From Chryseobacterium aahli (GTDB lineage: Bacteria; Bacteroidota; Bacteroidia; Flavobacteriales; Weeksellaceae): DNA of 64,000 nucleotides. Each line of letters opens with the position of its first letter. Position 1 is the first letter of the stretch. The notes under the pieces were generated by a model. That model was given only the letters and a program-made list of their open reading frames with translations, was not told the origin of the DNA and did not search any database. Position numbers and translations under genes: made by a program. The DNA is taken from contig NZ_JALDNB010000009.1 of NCBI RefSeq assembly GCF_022699665.1, positions 62,001-126,000 of the forward strand, written 5' to 3'. This document shows positions 61,256-64,000 of the stretch, piece by piece.

Positions 61256-62461
61256 ATGGAATTAATACACAGAAACTTGGCTATCGGAATTCACGATGCT
61301 TTACAAGAAACTTTTTTTGAGAAAAATAAATACGCCGATAAAGTAATCGAAAGACTTTTAAAGGCTCACAGAAAGTGGGGAAGCCAAGACAGAGCAGTTG
61401 TTTCTGAGATTTTCTACAACATCATCCGTTGGAAAAGACGCCTTGAATATTACATGGGTGAAAGTGTAAAACCTAACAATGTTTATAAATTAATTGTTGC
61501 TTACTGTCTTTATAGTAAAACTAACTACAAAAGATTTGAAGAATTTGAAGGTATCAAAATCGCTGACATCACAACCAAACTAAAAAAAGGTACTGTTCCT
61601 ACAAAGTCTATCGAATATTCAATTCCTGAATGGTTGGCAGAAACTTTGGAAAAAGAATTAGGTCCAATTTGGGAAAAAGAGATGAAAGCTTTGAACGAAC
61701 AAGCACCTACCGTTTTAAGAGCAAATTCATTGAAAACTTCAGCAAAAGAATTGATTTCAGATCTTGCAGTTGAAAATGTAGTGGCTTACACGGTAAAAAA
61801 CTATCCCGATGCAGTACAATTAGAAGAAAAAAAGAACGTTTTTCTTACCACTGCTTTCAAAGACGGATTGTTTGAAGTTCAGGATGCAACATCTCAGAAA
61901 ATCGGATATTTTCTTGATGTAAAAGAAGGTCAGAGAGTGGTTGACGTTTGTGCCGGAGCAGGTGGAAAAACTCTTCACTTAGCCGCATTGATGGGCAATA
62001 AAGGCCAGATTATCGCTTTAGATATTTACGAATGGAAATTGGCTGAATTGAAGCGTCGTGCAAAAAGAGCCGGAGCTCACAATATTGAGACTCGTATGAT
62101 TTCTGATAACAAAGTAATCAAACGTCTTCACGAAACTGCTGACAGATTGTTGATTGATGCGCCTTGTTCTGGTTTGGGAGTTTTAAAAAGAAACCCAGAC
62201 AGCAAATGGAAAATCGATCAGGCTTTTATCGACAGAATTAAGAAAGAACAACAGCAAATCATTCAGGATTATTCTAAAATCCTTAAAAAAGGCGGAAAAA
62301 TGGTGTATGCTACATGCTCTATTCTTCCTTCAGAAAACAACGAACAAGTTGCTGAATTTTTGAAAAACAATCCTGATTATAAATTAATCAAGGACGAAAA
62401 AATAATGCCAAGCCAAGGCTACGACGGATTCTATATGGCTTTGATCGAAAGATTGGCGTAA
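61256..62461 (+). CDS. RsmB/NOP2-family RNA cytosine-C5 methyltransferase
   Basis: The 401-residue enzyme has an N-terminal helical NusB-like region, then the SAM fold: DVCAGAGGKTLHLAALMGNKG, DAPCSGLGVLKRNPD (motif IV with Cys) and MVYATCSILPSEN (motif VI with the catalytic Cys). It probably methylates a cytosine of 16S rRNA. The length fits RsmB-type proteins without the full NusB domain. A terminator follows. Confidence 0.93.
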   Translation: MELIHRNLAIGIHDALQETFFEKNKYADKVIERLLKAHRKWGSQDRAVVSEIFYNIIRWKRRLEYYMGESVKPNNVYKLIVAYCLYSKTNYKRFEEFEGIKIADITTKLKKGTVPTKSIEYSIPEWLAETLEKELGPIWEKEMKALNEQAPTVLRANSLKTSAKELISDLAVENVVAYTVKNYPDAVQLEEKKNVFLTTAFKDGLFEVQDATSQKIGYFLDVKEGQRVVDVCAGAGGKTLHLAALMGNKGQIIALDIYEWKLAELKRRAKRAGAHNIETRMISDNKVIKRLHETADRLLIDAPCSGLGVLKRNPDSKWKIDQAFIDRIKKEQQQIIQDYSKILKKGGKMVYATCSILPSENNEQVAEFLKNNPDYKLIKDEKIMPSQGYDGFYMALIERLA

Positions 62462-62483
62462 AATTATTTAAAATACAATATAT

Positions 62484-62515
62484 AAACTACTCTATTTTTT
62501 AGAGTAGTTTTTTTT
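62484..62515 (+). terminator. Terminator of the methyltransferase gene
   Basis: AAACTACTCT (62484-62493) pairs with AGAGTAGTTT (62501-62510), followed by T. Confidence 0.85.
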
Positions 62516-62533
62516 ATTATCTAAATCAAACAT

Positions 62534-62541
62534 TATCTTTG
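62534..62541 (+). promoter_or_regulatory. -7 box of the PNGase F-like gene
   Basis: TATCTTTG ends 19 nt before the ATG at 62561. Confidence 0.5.
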
Positions 62542-62560
62542 TAAAAACCATCAAGACATC

Positions 62561-64000
62561 ATGATCAGACCAATATTACTCAGTTTTCTCACATTCTTCC
62601 TATCTGTTTTAAATTTCGCCCAGACTTACGAAATTCAATATGAAAGTTCTTACAACGGAAAAGTTCAGCCTAACCAAAACCCTACAATCATTTGGGTCAG
62701 TGAAAATGAAAATTATATTTTAAACTCTAAAACTAAGGAACAGAAAAACGACTATCCTTTTGAAATTAACAAAATTGAAAAACCTTCTAATACGATTGTA
62801 TCTTACGGATTTTTAAAGCCTGGAGATATAATTTCTACTTCTGATTCACAGTCAATTGCCAAGCAAAGTTTTGAATTCACAGATAAAACCAAGAAAATTT
62901 TAGGCTATAACTGTAAACAGGCAGTTACCAAAATCAATTCAAATACGATTGAAGTTTGGTACACGAATGATCTGAAACTAAAAGGAGGACCTTCAAGTCT
63001 TGGACAAAATTTAGGTTTAGTTTTAGAAATCGAACGAAACGGAAACTCTGCAACGACTGCAACTTCTCTGAAAAAAATCAAAAAATCAGGAATTGAAAAT
63101 ATAATCAACAAACCTATCTCAACTACAGATCTTTTAAGCTACAAAGATTTACTTTGGAAAAGCAGATTTACCACATTGAAGGTTTTTGAAAATGAAATTA
63201 TCAATTTCTCAGATCAGTCAAAATCAGATGAAAACATTAAAAGATTTGCTAATGGAACGATTATTTTAAGGAAAATCAAATTTCCAAAAATTTCTCAGGG
63301 TGAAAATATTTTTGCAGAATTAAAACAGCAATCCAACGGTGATGCTTACGACAGAACAGGAACCGTATTTTTTATTCCGGAAGATAAATCGCAATCTTTT
63401 TTTGATGGATTGGAAAAAGGAGTAAAAACACTTCCTGTATATGAAAACGGAAACGGGAAACAGTATTTTGGGATCATTTCAAACGAAAATTACCAGCCAA
63501 CTGTCGAACTGATGAGATTTTTCACAGCATTTGGAATCAATAAGTTTAATAATTTAGAATTAAAAGATAAAATGTGGCAAACGGTAAGTCCGTTTCGACA
63601 GGACATTACTGAACTGAAACCTGCTCTTTCCGAAAAAGAAATCTGGGTCGGAACCTTCATCGGAAATTACGATAAAGGTGGTCACAAGGTCAGTTTAGAC
63701 ATTACCATTCACAAAAGTGATCAGATGGTCAACAAAAACAACAAAGTGATTCCGCTTTTTAACACGACCAATATTATGGAAATGGCCGGACAAGATTACG
63801 CGACGATGTTTAATAATGACAAAGGTTTATTTGTGGAATTCACTTTGGAAAAAGATTTAAAAGATGCGCAATTAAGATACATCACAACAGGTCACGGTGG
63901 CTGGGAAAATGGCGACGAATTTATTCCTAAAGCCAATTCTATTTATTTAGATGGAAAAATGACTTTCTCATTTATCCCATGGAGAACAGATTGTGGATCT
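62561..64000 (+). CDS. GLPGLI-type domain fused to a PNGase F-like glycosidase (cut by window edge)
   Basis: The open frame from the ATG at 62561 runs 480 codons to the end of the window without a stop. It has a signal peptide (ending LNFAQ), then a region of about 160 residues like GLPGLI proteins (NIIWVSENENYIL-type, FTDKTKKILGYNCKQAVTK), then both PNGase F domains: AYDRTGTVFFIPED (the catalytic Asp region), WVGTFIGNYDKGGHKVSLDI, and ATMFNNDKGLFVEF with ITTGHGGWENGDEF (Glu region) and PWRTDCGS. PNGase F removes N-glycans from proteins and was described in Elizabethkingia. The C-terminus lies outside the window, so completeness is unknown. Confidence 0.85.
   Translation, partial: MIRPILLSFLTFFLSVLNFAQTYEIQYESSYNGKVQPNQNPTIIWVSENENYILNSKTKEQKNDYPFEINKIEKPSNTIVSYGFLKPGDIISTSDSQSIAKQSFEFTDKTKKILGYNCKQAVTKINSNTIEVWYTNDLKLKGGPSSLGQNLGLVLEIERNGNSATTATSLKKIKKSGIENIINKPISTTDLLSYKDLLWKSRFTTLKVFENEIINFSDQSKSDENIKRFANGTIILRKIKFPKISQGENIFAELKQQSNGDAYDRTGTVFFIPEDKSQSFFDGLEKGVKTLPVYENGNGKQYFGIISNENYQPTVELMRFFTAFGINKFNNLELKDKMWQTVSPFRQDITELKPALSEKEIWVGTFIGNYDKGGHKVSLDITIHKSDQMVNKNNKVIPLFNTTNIMEMAGQDYATMFNNDKGLFVEFTLEKDLKDAQLRYITTGHGGWENGDEFIPKANSIYLDGKMTFSFIPWRTDCGS

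Overview
The window looks like a chromosomal segment of a Flavobacteriia/Weeksellaceae bacterium close to Chryseobacterium. Supporting features are the low GC content, promoters of the Bacteroidota type (-7 box TAnnTTTG, few Shine-Dalgarno sites), many short-spaced genes with MKK-type signal peptides and lipoboxes, a TonB-dependent receptor, a GLPGLI-type protein, and a PNGase F-like enzyme at the right edge. No rRNA, tRNA, CRISPR array, phage or IS transposase was seen.

Layout. 1-1.2 kb: the end of an unknown gene and a LuxR-type regulator without the usual phospho-acceptor. 1.2-7.6 kb (minus strand): a complete curli-type amyloid operon, csgA (giant, about 21 curlin repeats), csgB, a CsgH/CsgC-like + CsgE fusion, csgF, csgG with an added beta-barrel domain, and a beta-propeller lipoprotein. 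A terminator lies between csgA and the rest. 7.7-11.8 kb: NUDIX, acyltransferase, lipoprotein, Mpl muropeptide ligase and a HELLH protein. 11.9-19.5 kb: redox/stress genes (aldo/keto reductase, LysR, MdaB, an ABM monooxygenase, exported DJ-1 and PPC proteins, an AhpD-like/DoxX/Crp group, DUF1304, thioredoxin). 19.4-21.5 kb: TonB receptor. 21.6-29.8 kb: tyrosine breakdown (HmgA, HPPD, FahA) with a CoA-transferase and a flavin reductase. Between fahA and the flavin reductase sits a frameshifted GxxExxY gene framed by arms of about 75 bp in inverted orientation, which looks like a small mobile unit; a lone copy of its end lies before hppD.

29.8-46 kb: hydrolases, a HipA-like kinase with DUF3037, CstA, a UvrD/PcrA helicase, a PAS histidine kinase with a single-domain response regulator, an active/inactive M16 peptidase pair, SecG, a glycosyltransferase and RecR. 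46-54.6 kb: LURP-one-like protein, lipoprotein followed by a heptamer repeat, PepD, a LOG protein, prolyl oligopeptidase, ferredoxin plus its reductase, DUF3108. 54.6-55.2 kb: non-coding DNA with two copies of a hairpin repeat. 55.2-64 kb: a second two-component pair, PheS, YceI, an ABC ATPase, a structured RNA candidate resembling a flavobacterial 6S RNA, a PhnA-like protein, an rRNA cytosine methyltransferase, and a truncated GLPGLI-PNGase F protein.

The most unusual biology is the curli locus with its domain fusions and extra lipoprotein. Next come the GxxExxY inverted-repeat unit, the RNA candidate at 60.5 kb, the hairpin repeats at 54.8 kb, and four genes whose -7 box lies exactly 4 nt before the ATG, which suggests leaderless transcripts. 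All functions are inferred by reading motifs; no database search was run.
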